NCBI RefSeq assembly: GCF_032883915.1
Contig: NZ_CP120717.1
Span: 6,734,001-6,798,000, forward strand
Direction of reading: 5' to 3'
DNA length: 64,000 nt
Origin: Endozoicomonas sp. 8E
Lineage (GTDB): Bacteria; Pseudomonadota; Gammaproteobacteria; Pseudomonadales; Endozoicomonadaceae
Part shown: piece after piece, positions 1 through 9,408 of the stretch
Layout: each line of letters starts with the position of its first letter
How positions within the stretch are numbered: the first letter of the stretch is position 1
Notes under the pieces: generated by a model
The model's database searches: none
Seen by the model: only the letters and a program-made list of their open reading frames with translations
What the model was told of the DNA's origin: nothing
Program-made: the position numbers and the translations under genes

Positions 1-2562
1 GTGTCACGCGTTAACGCAGATGGCTCTCCCACTGAAGCCGCTATAAACGTGGGTTGGCTTGACTTCCTGAATATAGAACAACTGACCGATGTTAATTTCT
101 GGAACAACCTCTTCCAGCGTGCCGCCACTTCTTGCCCGGCGGGCGACAGTCATCAATGGCAGCTTGGCTGTTTGAAACTGTTTTTTGAACGCACTGCCCT
201 GAAGACAAATCATTCAGGTGGCTTAAAGGCAGTTAATGGGGGTGGAGAACCATCGGGCAAGGTGCCCGATAAAGCACCAGAGGACGAAAATAACGCCCAT
301 CAAAAAGAGAAAAAAGATCAACCTGAAGATCAGCAGAACCATTCATCGGGAGAAAACAATTACGGCAGGGAAGAGGGTGATAACAGAAAAGACGACAATG
401 GAAAAGAAAGTAAAAAAAACACCAGAACTCAGGACCTTCAGGTCATTGCGAACCAACTCGTAGCCCTCATTGAAAGCGACGATCCCGATGCCGTTTTTAA
501 GCTCAGGCAAATACTGGAAGAGCTGGACATGCCTCAGCGCTTGCAGGTTCTGGAAATAAAAAGCACAAACACCGGGAAAAATGCTTTTACTCCTCTTGAG
601 GCGATATTGGAGCTGCAGCGTTCTTTCTATGAAAACTCAACGCGCAACCGGTTTATCGAGCAGCTGATAGAAGCTACGAGCGATCAAACAAGGACCCTGG
701 ATAATCTTAACATTCCGTCTGAACGCCAACCAATGATTCCACCGGACCGGTCAATACCCGAAGCTGGCGACAATAACCTGATGATTTTGTTTAAGATTGT
801 TCAGGACATCATCAACAGGTTCAATCAATCTGACCTGCAACCATCAATAGGACACTTTGAAAAATCTTGCTTTACTGAGTACTTCGTTCAATTACTCCTG
901 CTCTACTCAAACCCACTTGAATCCATTCGTGAGCTGTTAGGGAAAATATCAGATTCAGTCATCAAACATGATATTATGATTTCTGCACAATCATTGACAT
1001 TCTCCACTCCTTTTCGCGCTATCCTTATACAACTTGATCAGCACCCATCGTTCCATGAATTAGAACGCCTCTCAAATGAATTGATAAGGCAGGTGCTTAC
1101 TTCCCAGTTACTGCAAGAGCCCTCAGTACTGCTGCCTTTAACAGAGCCTGTAGCCAGTAACTGTGATAATACCTCCAATAGTTCAAGCACAAACAACTCA
1201 AATAGATTCACACATTACACCCGGCAAGTTAACCGCTACCGAAGTGACTCCGGGTCTAGTGTCAGTTCCCCTGTCTTGCCAGCCGATAGATACTTACAGC
1301 AAGGGGCCAGGCCAAAGCTGCCTGACCCTGCTGATCGGCAAAATCCCTCTTCCCAAAAGCGATTTCAGACAGGACGTTCCTATGGTAATCATCACACCAA
1401 CGGTGCGCACAACCGATCCGATTTGGAGGCGTCTGGCATAAATCAAAACTTCTCAACTCAACATTCGACCGATGACTCCCTTCTCGTAGAGCTGAAAGGT
1501 CGCGCTCAGGAAAAAAAAGAGAAAAAAAGACAACAGACTAAAGAGTTAACTGAAGAGGCTCAAAAATTACGAATAGAGAAGCAGTCTTTAACTGCAGAGG
1601 TTCAAGCGTTAAGAACAGTGATTCAGGAGCTAACTGAGGAGATTCAAGGATTAAGACTAGAGAATCAGGAGTTAGTTGCGACGAATAAAAACCTGGTTAC
1701 AAAAGATCAGGAGCTTTATAAGTGTATGGTCAAAGCAAACACTGAAGCGCTACATTTGAAGGAACAAATCAAAAAGTTGCACGTTGATCTCAGAAGACAA
1801 CAAGAATTAGTAGACCATTTGATCCATCGAGCAGATAATCAGACGGCATCGGCCAATCTGCTCCATCAGATGTTTCAGGCTAATAGTCTGGCGGTACGTA
1901 GCAATGGCACAGCGTTTTTTGTTCCTTTCCATCCGAACAACAATGAGAAGGCAAACCCGCCGAAAGAGCAGTTAAAGACATCTGCACAAGAAAAACGAAA
2001 GCCATTGTGCAGAGATTACCGCAGGCTCTGCTATGTAAAATTTGAGTGCTGTCAATGGTACTTCCCTTGCCATAGGTGTCATAACGAAAGTGATCGATGC
2101 GAAGTTACCTCTCGAATAGCTCTTCACGCAACGCGGCTTTTATGCTCTGTGTGTGGATTCAATGGGGAGATTACGGAAAATTCTCAGACATGCCCTAACT
2201 GCAATGAGCAAATGTCGCAATATTTCTGTGCAAAGTGCAAACACTTCACCGATATGGAAAAAAAACCCTACCACTGCGATAAATGCGGCATATGCCGAGT
2301 TGAAGAGGATAAAAACTTTCACTGTGATACTTGCAATGTCTGTCTGGATACAGGGTTACAAAATAATCACAAATGCCAGGAAAACTTAGGGCAAAATCTT
2401 TGCTGCATCTGCCTGGAAGATACTTTCACCAGCTCCATCAGGCTGAACTGCTCTCACATAATTCATTACGAGTGCGGCATTGCGATGATTCATAACGGGA
2501 TTCGCACCTGCCCTGTTTGCAGACATTCTCTATACGATCCGCCGGTTGAAAACAATCATTAA
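1..2562 (+). CDS. Paralogue A: RCHY1/Pirh2-like CHY-CTCHY-RING protein, 5' end outside window
   Basis: The frame is open from the first base. The GTG at 1 is not the real start, because it aligns with an internal Met near residue 254 of paralogue B, so the signal peptide and Pro/Gly-rich part lie upstream. Visible parts in order are the conserved helical block (about 145-350), a Ser/Asn-rich linker, a coiled coil (about 498-610) of Leu-rich heptads, and a Cys/His-rich C-terminus starting at Cys670. The last has a CHY-type finger (CRDY here instead of CxHY), the CTCHY-type segment with HCDKCGICR, and a RING-H2 from Cys801 (CCIC) to CPVCR near residue 840. In eukaryotes this order is found in RCHY1/Pirh2 E3 ubiquitin ligases. 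The Arg after the last Cys matches the linchpin Arg of active RINGs. Ubiquitin ligase activity in a host is inferred. Confidence 0.85.
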   Translation: MSRVNADGSPTEAAINVGWLDFLNIEQLTDVNFWNNLFQRAATSCPAGDSHQWQLGCLKLFFERTALKTNHSGGLKAVNGGGEPSGKVPDKAPEDENNAHQKEKKDQPEDQQNHSSGENNYGREEGDNRKDDNGKESKKNTRTQDLQVIANQLVALIESDDPDAVFKLRQILEELDMPQRLQVLEIKSTNTGKNAFTPLEAILELQRSFYENSTRNRFIEQLIEATSDQTRTLDNLNIPSERQPMIPPDRSIPEAGDNNLMILFKIVQDIINRFNQSDLQPSIGHFEKSCFTEYFVQLLLLYSNPLESIRELLGKISDSVIKHDIMISAQSLTFSTPFRAILIQLDQHPSFHELERLSNELIRQVLTSQLLQEPSVLLPLTEPVASNCDNTSNSSSTNNSNRFTHYTRQVNRYRSDSGSSVSSPVLPADRYLQQGARPKLPDPADRQNPSSQKRFQTGRSYGNHHTNGAHNRSDLEASGINQNFSTQHSTDDSLLVELKGRAQEKKEKKRQQTKELTEEAQKLRIEKQSLTAEVQALRTVIQELTEEIQGLRLENQELVATNKNLVTKDQELYKCMVKANTEALHLKEQIKKLHVDLRRQQELVDHLIHRADNQTASANLLHQMFQANSLAVRSNGTAFFVPFHPNNNEKANPPKEQLKTSAQEKRKPLCRDYRRLCYVKFECCQWYFPCHRCHNESDRCEVTSRIALHATRLLCSVCGFNGEITENSQTCPNCNEQMSQYFCAKCKHFTDMEKKPYHCDKCGICRVEEDKNFHCDTCNVCLDTGLQNNHKCQENLGQNLCCICLEDTFTSSIRLNCSHIIHYECGIAMIHNGIRTCPVCRHSLYDPPVENNH

Positions 2563-2871
2563 CCATCTCACCGGATTTAATAGTCGCCGCCATTAAATAG
2601 CAGCACCGAACTGCTACCACAGCCCGGTATCAGGCCCTGCAAGGCTCTTTCAGGTTGATACTGACGAAGGCTCTGTTGCACAAAAAAGTAACACAAATAG
2701 CAATTCAGAAATTCTTGTCTACTCTCTGTTTGTCTTACGGATAATAAAACCGGTCAATAATGTTCCCTTATTTTGCCAGAGCAGAAAGTCAGCACAGATT
2801 GTCCTGGCGTTTTCTGTCAGACAGTGAGGGCGGGTTGGTATTAATAACACACGTTGTGCAGAAAGATTTGA
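2563..2871 (+). promoter_or_regulatory. Conserved leader of paralogue B with candidate promoter
   Basis: No gene is seen in this gap. It carries the leader that recurs in front of every complete paralogue: a block beginning with a CAATTCAGAAATTCTTG-like sequence, then TTGTCT (2715-2720), 19 bases, and GATAAT (2740-2745), followed by about 125 bases to the start. The TTGTCT/GATAAT pair is a plausible sigma-70 promoter with a long spacer. The same arrangement recurs at 6025/6050, 9252/9277, 12379/12404 (a perfect TATAAT), 15843/15868 and 27018 onward. In G and H the -10 part is degenerate. No transcription start is proven. Confidence 0.45.
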
Positions 2872-5800
2872 ATGCATTCTTACCGTTCATTCATAACATT
2901 TGTTCTTTTCCTGATGACTATGTGGGTTGTGACCTTATGCTATTCCTCAACCATCATTGACCGACATAACCCCGGTGGGCAAAAGGTTCGGATTGAAATA
3001 AACGACGCTACAGACCCTCAGGCTGTCAGTCAGTGGCAGGTGAGTTTGCTGCTTCCGGACAGTTTCAACAATCAAAACAGCACCCTTTGCTTTAAGGCAC
3101 CCGTGGTGTCAGCAGATTCCAACAGTATTGCGATATTGATGACGAACGACCAGAGCAACTATTGCTACCAACTGTTGATACTGACAAAAAAACAAATACC
3201 CGACTTCCAACACCTCTCTCAACAGGCCTCTAAAAATGGCACACTTATTCGCTTGAAATCCGCGACGGCAGACAAACCAGAATTAACTTCTGTAACCACC
3301 GATCAACTCCTTAACGGCAAACCTCATACTACCCCATTAACCCTTTTGGTCTATTCCGACAACACGACCGGCGGTGAACTGGAAACCGGCCAAACCTGGA
3401 ATAACACAGTGACATTAACAGGCGGCAAGCTCGCTGGCATCGCTGATTTTCCCGGTGGCGGCAACGGTGGCTTCTTCTATTCACGCCCACCCTGGGGAGG
3501 TGGCGGGGGGAGACCATCGGGATTATTTGAAATAGATCTGGTTATCCTGAAACCCGTCATCAACTGGCTGATGTCCATTGGCAAGGATTCTATTTCGTTT
3601 GAGGAGCAACCCTCCCCGGCGCGTCTGAAAATGACACGGGTTAATGCCGATGGCTCTTCCAGCGAGGCTGCTATACCTGTTGGCTGGCTTGACTTCCTCA
3701 ATATTGAACAACTGAACGATGTTGATTTCTGGAATACCCTCCTCCAACACGCCGCCACTTCCTGCCCCGCCAGCGAAAGCCTCCAATGGCAGCTTGCCTG
3801 TTTCAAACGATTTCTTGAGCGTAGTGCCTTGAAGACAAATCATGGCGGTGGCCTGATGGCAGCTAATGAGGAGGGACAACCCTCTGGTAGCGCACCCGAT
3901 TCGGGGCCAAAGGGCAAAAGTAACGGTCACCAAAAAGAGAAAAAAGAAGAACCTGAAAATCAGGAGAACCAGTCACCGGAAGAAGGCCATGATGGCAGCG
4001 GGAATGGCAATAACAGAAAAGACGACGATGGCGAAGAGAGTGAAAAAAAAGCTACCACTGAAGACCTTCAGGTACTTGCGAACCAGCTTGTAGCCATCAT
4101 TGAAAGTCAAGATCCTGGAGCAGTTTTTAAGCTCAGGCAAATACTCAATGAACTGGACATGCCAAAGCGTTTGCGGGTTCTGGAAACAAAAAGCACCAAC
4201 ACTGCGGATACTGTCACTCCTCTTGAAGCGATACTGAAACTGCAGCGTTCTTTCAACGAGCATTCATCGCGCAACCTGTTTATCGAACAGCTGATAAAGG
4301 CCACATGCAATACAAAAAAGAATTTGAGTAAATTTGACATTCTATCTTCACTCCGACCAGCCATTCCACCTGATCAGGCAGTGCCCGAAGCGGGCGACAA
4401 CAACCTGTTGATTTTGAACAAGATTGTTCTGGACATAATCCACAAGGCCAATCAATCTGACCATCAGCCACCTGTGGGACAATTTGAAAAATGTTGCTTT
4501 GCTGAGTTTTTCGCTCAATTGTTCCTGATTTATTCAAACCCGGTTGAACTGATTCGTAATCTGTTGGGGAAAATATCAGATTTAGCCTTAAGGTATGATG
4601 TTATGATTAATCCACAATCATTGACATTTCCCGCCTGTTTTTTATATAACTTCACACAATTTCACCAACACCCATCCTTTCCTGAATTAAAACGCCTCTT
4701 AAATGAGCTGATGAGGCAGGCACAAAACTCCCACTTACAACAAGTGCCTTCTATAGGGCCTTTTATCAGTAATAGCGATACTATCGCTAACGAAACAATT
4801 GCCAGCAGTGGAGATACAAGTACCATCCAGCGAGCTGGCTGCAACCAGAGAGCCTCTGGCTTTAGCGGCAGCTCCTCTTGCTTACTGGCTGGTAGAAACC
4901 CACAGCTGGAAGCAAGTCCAAATCAGCCTGCCCTCGCACATCAGCAAAATGACGCTTCCCAAGAGCGATTACAGGCAGGACCTTCATCTGCTGACCATCA
5001 AGCCACTGGGACACAGGACCGGTCCGATTTGGCAGTGTTGAGGACAAATCAAAACTACTTAACTAGCCCCCTGATCGATGGATCCATTCTCGACGAGCTG
5101 GCAAGACACGCACTGAAAAAACGAGAGAGAAAAAGACGACAGTTAAAACAGCTAGAAAGACAAATGAAAGCAAGGCGACAGATGGTGGCGACCAAGGCGA
5201 TGCAAAGCAATGGCGCAGAGCGTTCTGCTTCTTTCCAGCAGTCGAGCACCCATCACGAGGAGGCAAACCCGTCGAACAAGCAGTTAAGGACACCTGTGCA
5301 AAAAAAACACATGCAACTGTGCATTCATAACTTTAGGTTATGTCGTGTAAACTTTGGGTGCTGTGAAGGGTATTTCCCCTGCCATAGATGTCACAACGAC
5401 AGTAATAAATGCGACCTTACAGATCGTAAGGCTATTGATGCAAAAAGGCTTCAATGTTCTCTATGTAACTATGAGGGGGATATTACGGAAGACTCCCAGA
5501 CATGCCCGGGATGCAACGAACTAATGTCGGAGTATTTCTGTGCACAATGCAAAAACTTCACCTGTGCGGAAAAAAAACCATTCCACTGCGATAAATGCGG
5601 AATTTGCCGAACAAACAAGGATGAAGCCTTTCACTGTGATGTTTGCAATTTCTGCATGAATAAAAGTTCAAAAGATACTCACCCATGTCGGCCAGATTCA
5701 GGCCACGATGAGTGCTGCATCTGCCTGGAAGATGTCTTCTCCGTTGGTTTCATATTATTGCCCTGCACCCACAAGGTTCATATGGATTGCGCCAAGGCGA

Positions 5801-5901
5801 TGATTATGAACAAGGTAAGAACCTGCCCTGTTTGCAGATACGCTCTAAGCGCTCAGTTAATTGAAAGGATTCTGACCAGGATTAATCGTTGCCGCCAGTA
5901 G
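2872..5901 (+). CDS. Paralogue B: secreted RCHY1/Pirh2-like CHY-CTCHY-RING protein
   Basis: This 1009-residue protein has an N-terminal signal sequence: one Arg at residue 5, then a hydrophobic run to about residue 26 ending CYSS. A conserved module starting STIIDRHNPGG follows, then a Pro/Gly stretch (PPWGGGGGRPSG, about 205-217) and the invariant block IDLVILKPVINWLMSIG (221-237). After these come an acidic low-complexity segment, the helical block with EDLQVLANQL, a short basic helix instead of the long coiled coil, and the zinc module. The CHY finger starts at Cys817 (CIHN, Tyr replaced by Asn), then come the CTCHY segment and a RING-H2 from Cys948 to CPVCR near 989. The order matches eukaryotic RCHY1. 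Export by Sec is predicted; how it would leave the outer membrane is not visible here. The start is ATG after a weak GAAAG site, in the same position as in the other copies. Confidence 0.88.
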   Translation: MHSYRSFITFVLFLMTMWVVTLCYSSTIIDRHNPGGQKVRIEINDATDPQAVSQWQVSLLLPDSFNNQNSTLCFKAPVVSADSNSIAILMTNDQSNYCYQLLILTKKQIPDFQHLSQQASKNGTLIRLKSATADKPELTSVTTDQLLNGKPHTTPLTLLVYSDNTTGGELETGQTWNNTVTLTGGKLAGIADFPGGGNGGFFYSRPPWGGGGGRPSGLFEIDLVILKPVINWLMSIGKDSISFEEQPSPARLKMTRVNADGSSSEAAIPVGWLDFLNIEQLNDVDFWNTLLQHAATSCPASESLQWQLACFKRFLERSALKTNHGGGLMAANEEGQPSGSAPDSGPKGKSNGHQKEKKEEPENQENQSPEEGHDGSGNGNNRKDDDGEESEKKATTEDLQVLANQLVAIIESQDPGAVFKLRQILNELDMPKRLRVLETKSTNTADTVTPLEAILKLQRSFNEHSSRNLFIEQLIKATCNTKKNLSKFDILSSLRPAIPPDQAVPEAGDNNLLILNKIVLDIIHKANQSDHQPPVGQFEKCCFAEFFAQLFLIYSNPVELIRNLLGKISDLALRYDVMINPQSLTFPACFLYNFTQFHQHPSFPELKRLLNELMRQAQNSHLQQVPSIGPFISNSDTIANETIASSGDTSTIQRAGCNQRASGFSGSSSCLLAGRNPQLEASPNQPALAHQQNDASQERLQAGPSSADHQATGTQDRSDLAVLRTNQNYLTSPLIDGSILDELARHALKKRERKRRQLKQLERQMKARRQMVATKAMQSNGAERSASFQQSSTHHEEANPSNKQLRTPVQKKHMQLCIHNFRLCRVNFGCCEGYFPCHRCHNDSNKCDLTDRKAIDAKRLQCSLCNYEGDITEDSQTCPGCNELMSEYFCAQCKNFTCAEKKPFHCDKCGICRTNKDEAFHCDVCNFCMNKSSKDTHPCRPDSGHDECCICLEDVFSVGFILLPCTHKVHMDCAKAMIMNKVRTCPVCRYALSAQLIERILTRINRCRQ

Positions 5902-6180
5902 CCTGACCGAGAATAGCGCCCGTCCAGGCGACCCCGTATCAAGCACTGCAGGATACTTTCAGGTTGATGCTGCCGAAAGCTTTGTGGCACAAAGCAATTA
6001 ACCCACATAGCAATTCAGAAATTCTTGGCTATTCTCTCTTTCTACTTCGGATAATAAGAATGACCAATGGTGTTCCTTATTTTTCCATGGCGGAAAGTCA
6101 GCACAGACTGTTCTGACGCGTTCTATCAGGCAAAGAGGGCAGATTGGAATTGTTGACAACAATTGTATATCGAGATTTGA

Positions 6181-9072
6181 ATGCTTTTTTTCCGCTTATT
6201 CATACCATTTGTTCTTTCTCTACAGGCCATGGCGGTGGTGCCTTTATGCTATTCCTCAAACATCATTGATCGACATAATCAGGGTGGGCACAGAGTTCGG
6301 ATTGAGATCGGTGATGTTAAAGACCCCCAGGCTTTGAGTCAGTGGCAAGTGAGCTTGCTGCTTCCGGACAGCTTCAGCGATCGAAACAGCACCTTTTGCT
6401 TTAAGGCACCTGTGTTGTCAGCAGATTCGAACAGTATTGCGATATTGGTGACGAACGACCCGGGCAACTATTGCTATCAACTGATCATACTGGCAAAAGA
6501 ACAAACACCCGACTTCCAATATCTCTCTCAACATGCGTCTAAAAATGGCACACTTGTTCGCTTGAAATCCATGACCGCAGACAGACCAGAATTAACTTCT
6601 GTCACCACCGGTCAACTCCTTAACGACAAACCCCATACTACCCCATTAACCCTTTTGGTCTATTCCGATAACATGACCGGCAGTGCTTCGGAAACCAGCC
6701 AAACCCGCAATAACACAGTGACATTGACAGGAGGCAAGCTCGCTGGCATCGGCGACCTTCCAGGTGGCGGGAGCGGTGGCTTCTTCTATTTGTCGCCACC
6801 CCCACCCTGGGGAGGTGGTGGGGGGAGACCATCGGGATTATTTGAAATAGATCTGGTTATCCTGAAACCCGTCATCAACTGGCTGATGTCCATTGGCAAG
6901 GATTCTATTTCGTTTGAGGAGCAACCCTCCCCGGCGCGTCTGAAAATGACACGGGTTAATGCCGATGGCTCTTCCAGCGAAGCCGCTGTACCTGTTGGCT
7001 GGCTTGACTTCCTCAATATTGAACAACTGAACGATGTTGATTTCTGGAGCACCCTCCTCCAGCAGGCCGCCACTTCCTGCCCCGCCAGCGAAAGCCTCCA
7101 ATGGCAGCTTGCCTGTTTCAAACGATTTCTTGAGCGAAGTGCCTTGAAGACAAATCATCGCAGTGGCCTGATGGCAGCTAATGGGGAGGGACAGCCCTCT
7201 GGTAGCGCACCCAATTCGGGGCCAAAGGGCGAAAATAACGATCACCAAAAACAGAAAAAAGAAGAACCTGAAGATCAGGAGAACCAGTCACCGGGAGAAG
7301 GCCATGATAGCAGCGGAAATGGCAACAACAGAAAAGACGACGATGGCGAAGAGAGTGAAAAAAAAGCTACCACTGAAGACCTCCAGGTACTTGCGAACCA
7401 GCTTGTAGAAATCATTGAAAGTCAAGATCCCGGAGCAGTTTTTAAGTTCAGGCAAATGCTCAATGAACTGGACATGCCACAGCGTTTGCGAGTTCTGGAA
7501 ACAAAAAGCACCAACACCGCGGATACTGTCACTCCTCTTGAAGCGATACTGAAACTGCAGCGTTCTTTCAACGAGAACTCATTGCGCAACCTGTTTATCG
7601 AGCAGCTGATAAAGGCCACAAGTAATACAAGACTGAATTTGAATAACCTTCACGCTCTGTCTCTGCTCCAACCAATCATTCCACCTGACCGGGCAATGCC
7701 CGAAAAGGGCGGTAACAACCTGTTGATTTTGTATAAGATTGTTCTGAACATAATCCACAAGGTCAATCAATCTGACGTAGAGCCGCCTATGAGCCAGTTT
7801 GAAAGATGTTGCTTTACTGAGTACTTCGCTCAATTGTTCCTGATCTATTCAAACCCGGTTGAACTGATTCGTAATCTGTTGGGGAAAATATCAGATTTGT
7901 CCTTAAGGCATGTTGTTCTGATTAATCCTCAATCATTGACATTTCCCAACTGCTTTTTAAATACTTTTATACAATTTCAACACCCATCGATTCCTGAATT
8001 AGAACGCCTCTCAGATGAGCTGATGGGTTATGCACAAAATTCTCACTTACAACAGGTGCCTTCTATAGAGCCTGTCATCGCTAACAGCGATACTATCTCT
8101 CACGAAACAACTGTCAGCAGTAAAGATACAAGTACGATCCACCAGCAAGCTGATAGTAACAAAAGAGCCTCTGGCTCTTCCGGCAGTTCCCCTAGCATAC
8201 TGAATGATAGATACTCACAGCTGGAGGCAGAGCCAAGTCAGCCTGCCCTTGCCTATCAGCAAAATGACGCTTCCCAAGAGCAATTACAGGCAGGACCTTC
8301 ATCGGGTGATCATCAAGCCACAAGACCAAGGAGAGAAAAACGACAGATGGTAGCGGCCAGCCCGGCGATGCAAAGTAATGACGCAGAGCGTTCTGCTTCT
8401 GACCAGCAGTCGAGTGCCCACAATGAGGAGGCAAACCCGTCGAACGAGCAGTTAAAGACACCTGCGCGAAAAGAACGAATGCCATTGTGCGATCATTACC
8501 ATAGGTATTGCCGTGTAAACTTTGAGTGCTGTGAAGAGTATTTCCCCTGCCATAGATGTCATAACAATAGTAAGAAATGCAACCTTACAGATCGTAAGGC
8601 TTTTCATGCAAAAAGGCTTCAATGTTCTCTATGTAACCATGAGGGGGATATTACGGAAGACTCCCAGACATGCCCGGGATGCAACGAACTAATGTCGGAG
8701 TATTTCTGTGCACAGTGTAAACACTTCACCGATTTAGAGAAAAAACCATTCCACTGCGACAAATGCGGCATTTGCCGAACAATTAAGGATAAGGCCTTTC
8801 ACTGTGATGTTTGTAATGTCTGCATGGGTACAAGGTTTCAAGACAATCACAAATGCCGGGAAAATTCAGGCCACGATGCGTGCTGCATCTGCCTGGAAGA
8901 TACCTTCTCCGACTGCAATATAATGCCTTGCTCCCACAAAGTACATTATAAGTGCGGCAATGCAATGTTTAAAAGCGGGATAAGAACCTGCCCTATTTGC
9001 AGACACCCTTTAGTCGCCTGGTTTGTTGAAGCAATCATTAACCGTCTGATTGATTTAATAGTCGCCCAGTGA
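6181..9072 (+). CDS. Paralogue C: secreted RCHY1/Pirh2-like CHY-CTCHY-RING protein
   Basis: The protein has 963 residues. Signal sequence, STIIDRH-like module (here NIIDRHNQGG), Pro/Gly stretch with PPPPWGGGGGRPSG, the invariant IDLVILKPV block and the acidic linker follow as in B. The coiled-coil segment before the zinc module is almost absent: the text goes from the Gln/Ser-rich linker directly to RPRREKRQM. The CHY finger starts at Cys770 with a canonical CDHY, the CTCHY segment has HCDKCGICR, and the RING-H2 runs from Cys901 (CCIC) to CPICRHP. It is closest to paralogue D, from which it differs mainly by scattered substitutions. The start ATG follows GAGATTTGA, a spacing shared with the other copies. 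The role as a host-directed ubiquitin ligase is inferred from architecture only. Confidence 0.88.
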   Translation: MLFFRLFIPFVLSLQAMAVVPLCYSSNIIDRHNQGGHRVRIEIGDVKDPQALSQWQVSLLLPDSFSDRNSTFCFKAPVLSADSNSIAILVTNDPGNYCYQLIILAKEQTPDFQYLSQHASKNGTLVRLKSMTADRPELTSVTTGQLLNDKPHTTPLTLLVYSDNMTGSASETSQTRNNTVTLTGGKLAGIGDLPGGGSGGFFYLSPPPPWGGGGGRPSGLFEIDLVILKPVINWLMSIGKDSISFEEQPSPARLKMTRVNADGSSSEAAVPVGWLDFLNIEQLNDVDFWSTLLQQAATSCPASESLQWQLACFKRFLERSALKTNHRSGLMAANGEGQPSGSAPNSGPKGENNDHQKQKKEEPEDQENQSPGEGHDSSGNGNNRKDDDGEESEKKATTEDLQVLANQLVEIIESQDPGAVFKFRQMLNELDMPQRLRVLETKSTNTADTVTPLEAILKLQRSFNENSLRNLFIEQLIKATSNTRLNLNNLHALSLLQPIIPPDRAMPEKGGNNLLILYKIVLNIIHKVNQSDVEPPMSQFERCCFTEYFAQLFLIYSNPVELIRNLLGKISDLSLRHVVLINPQSLTFPNCFLNTFIQFQHPSIPELERLSDELMGYAQNSHLQQVPSIEPVIANSDTISHETTVSSKDTSTIHQQADSNKRASGSSGSSPSILNDRYSQLEAEPSQPALAYQQNDASQEQLQAGPSSGDHQATRPRREKRQMVAASPAMQSNDAERSASDQQSSAHNEEANPSNEQLKTPARKERMPLCDHYHRYCRVNFECCEEYFPCHRCHNNSKKCNLTDRKAFHAKRLQCSLCNHEGDITEDSQTCPGCNELMSEYFCAQCKHFTDLEKKPFHCDKCGICRTIKDKAFHCDVCNVCMGTRFQDNHKCRENSGHDACCICLEDTFSDCNIMPCSHKVHYKCGNAMFKSGIRTCPICRHPLVAWFVEAIINRLIDLIVAQ

Positions 9073-9408
9073 CCGCTTCTGACTTGCATAGGGAGTTAGA
9101 ACGTTCGATTGGTATAAGATGAGTTTTTTAAAATAGCAGCACCGTACTGCTACCACAGCCCGGTATCAAGCCCTGCAAGACACTTTCAGGTTGATACTGA
9201 CGAAGGTTCTGTTGCACAAAACAAGTAACACAAATAGCAATTCGGAAATTCTTGTCTACTCTCTGTTTGTCCTACGGATAATAAAACCGGTCAATAATAT
9301 TCCTTTATTTTTCCAAAGCAGAAAGTCGGCACAGATTGTCCTGGCGTTTTCTGTCAGTCAGGAAGGGCGGGTTGGTATCAATAACACACTTAGTGCAGAA
9401 AGATTTGA
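9073..9408 (+). promoter_or_regulatory. Gap between C and D: repeat fragment plus conserved leader
   Basis: No gene is seen. Bases 9094-9120 hold a copy of a repeat (AGTTAGAACGTTCGATTGG) also found as one arm of the inverted repeat at 54710-54774. The rest is the conserved paralogue leader, with TTGTCT at 9252-9257 and GATAAT at 9277-9282, about 127 bases before the start of D. Confidence 0.4.

Noticed and set aside
3523-3933. Conserved antisense open frames of 109-136 residues in paralogues B to E
   Set aside because: They repeat at the same place in each paralogue because the sense strand is conserved. They have no ribosome site of their own and no recognisable protein.
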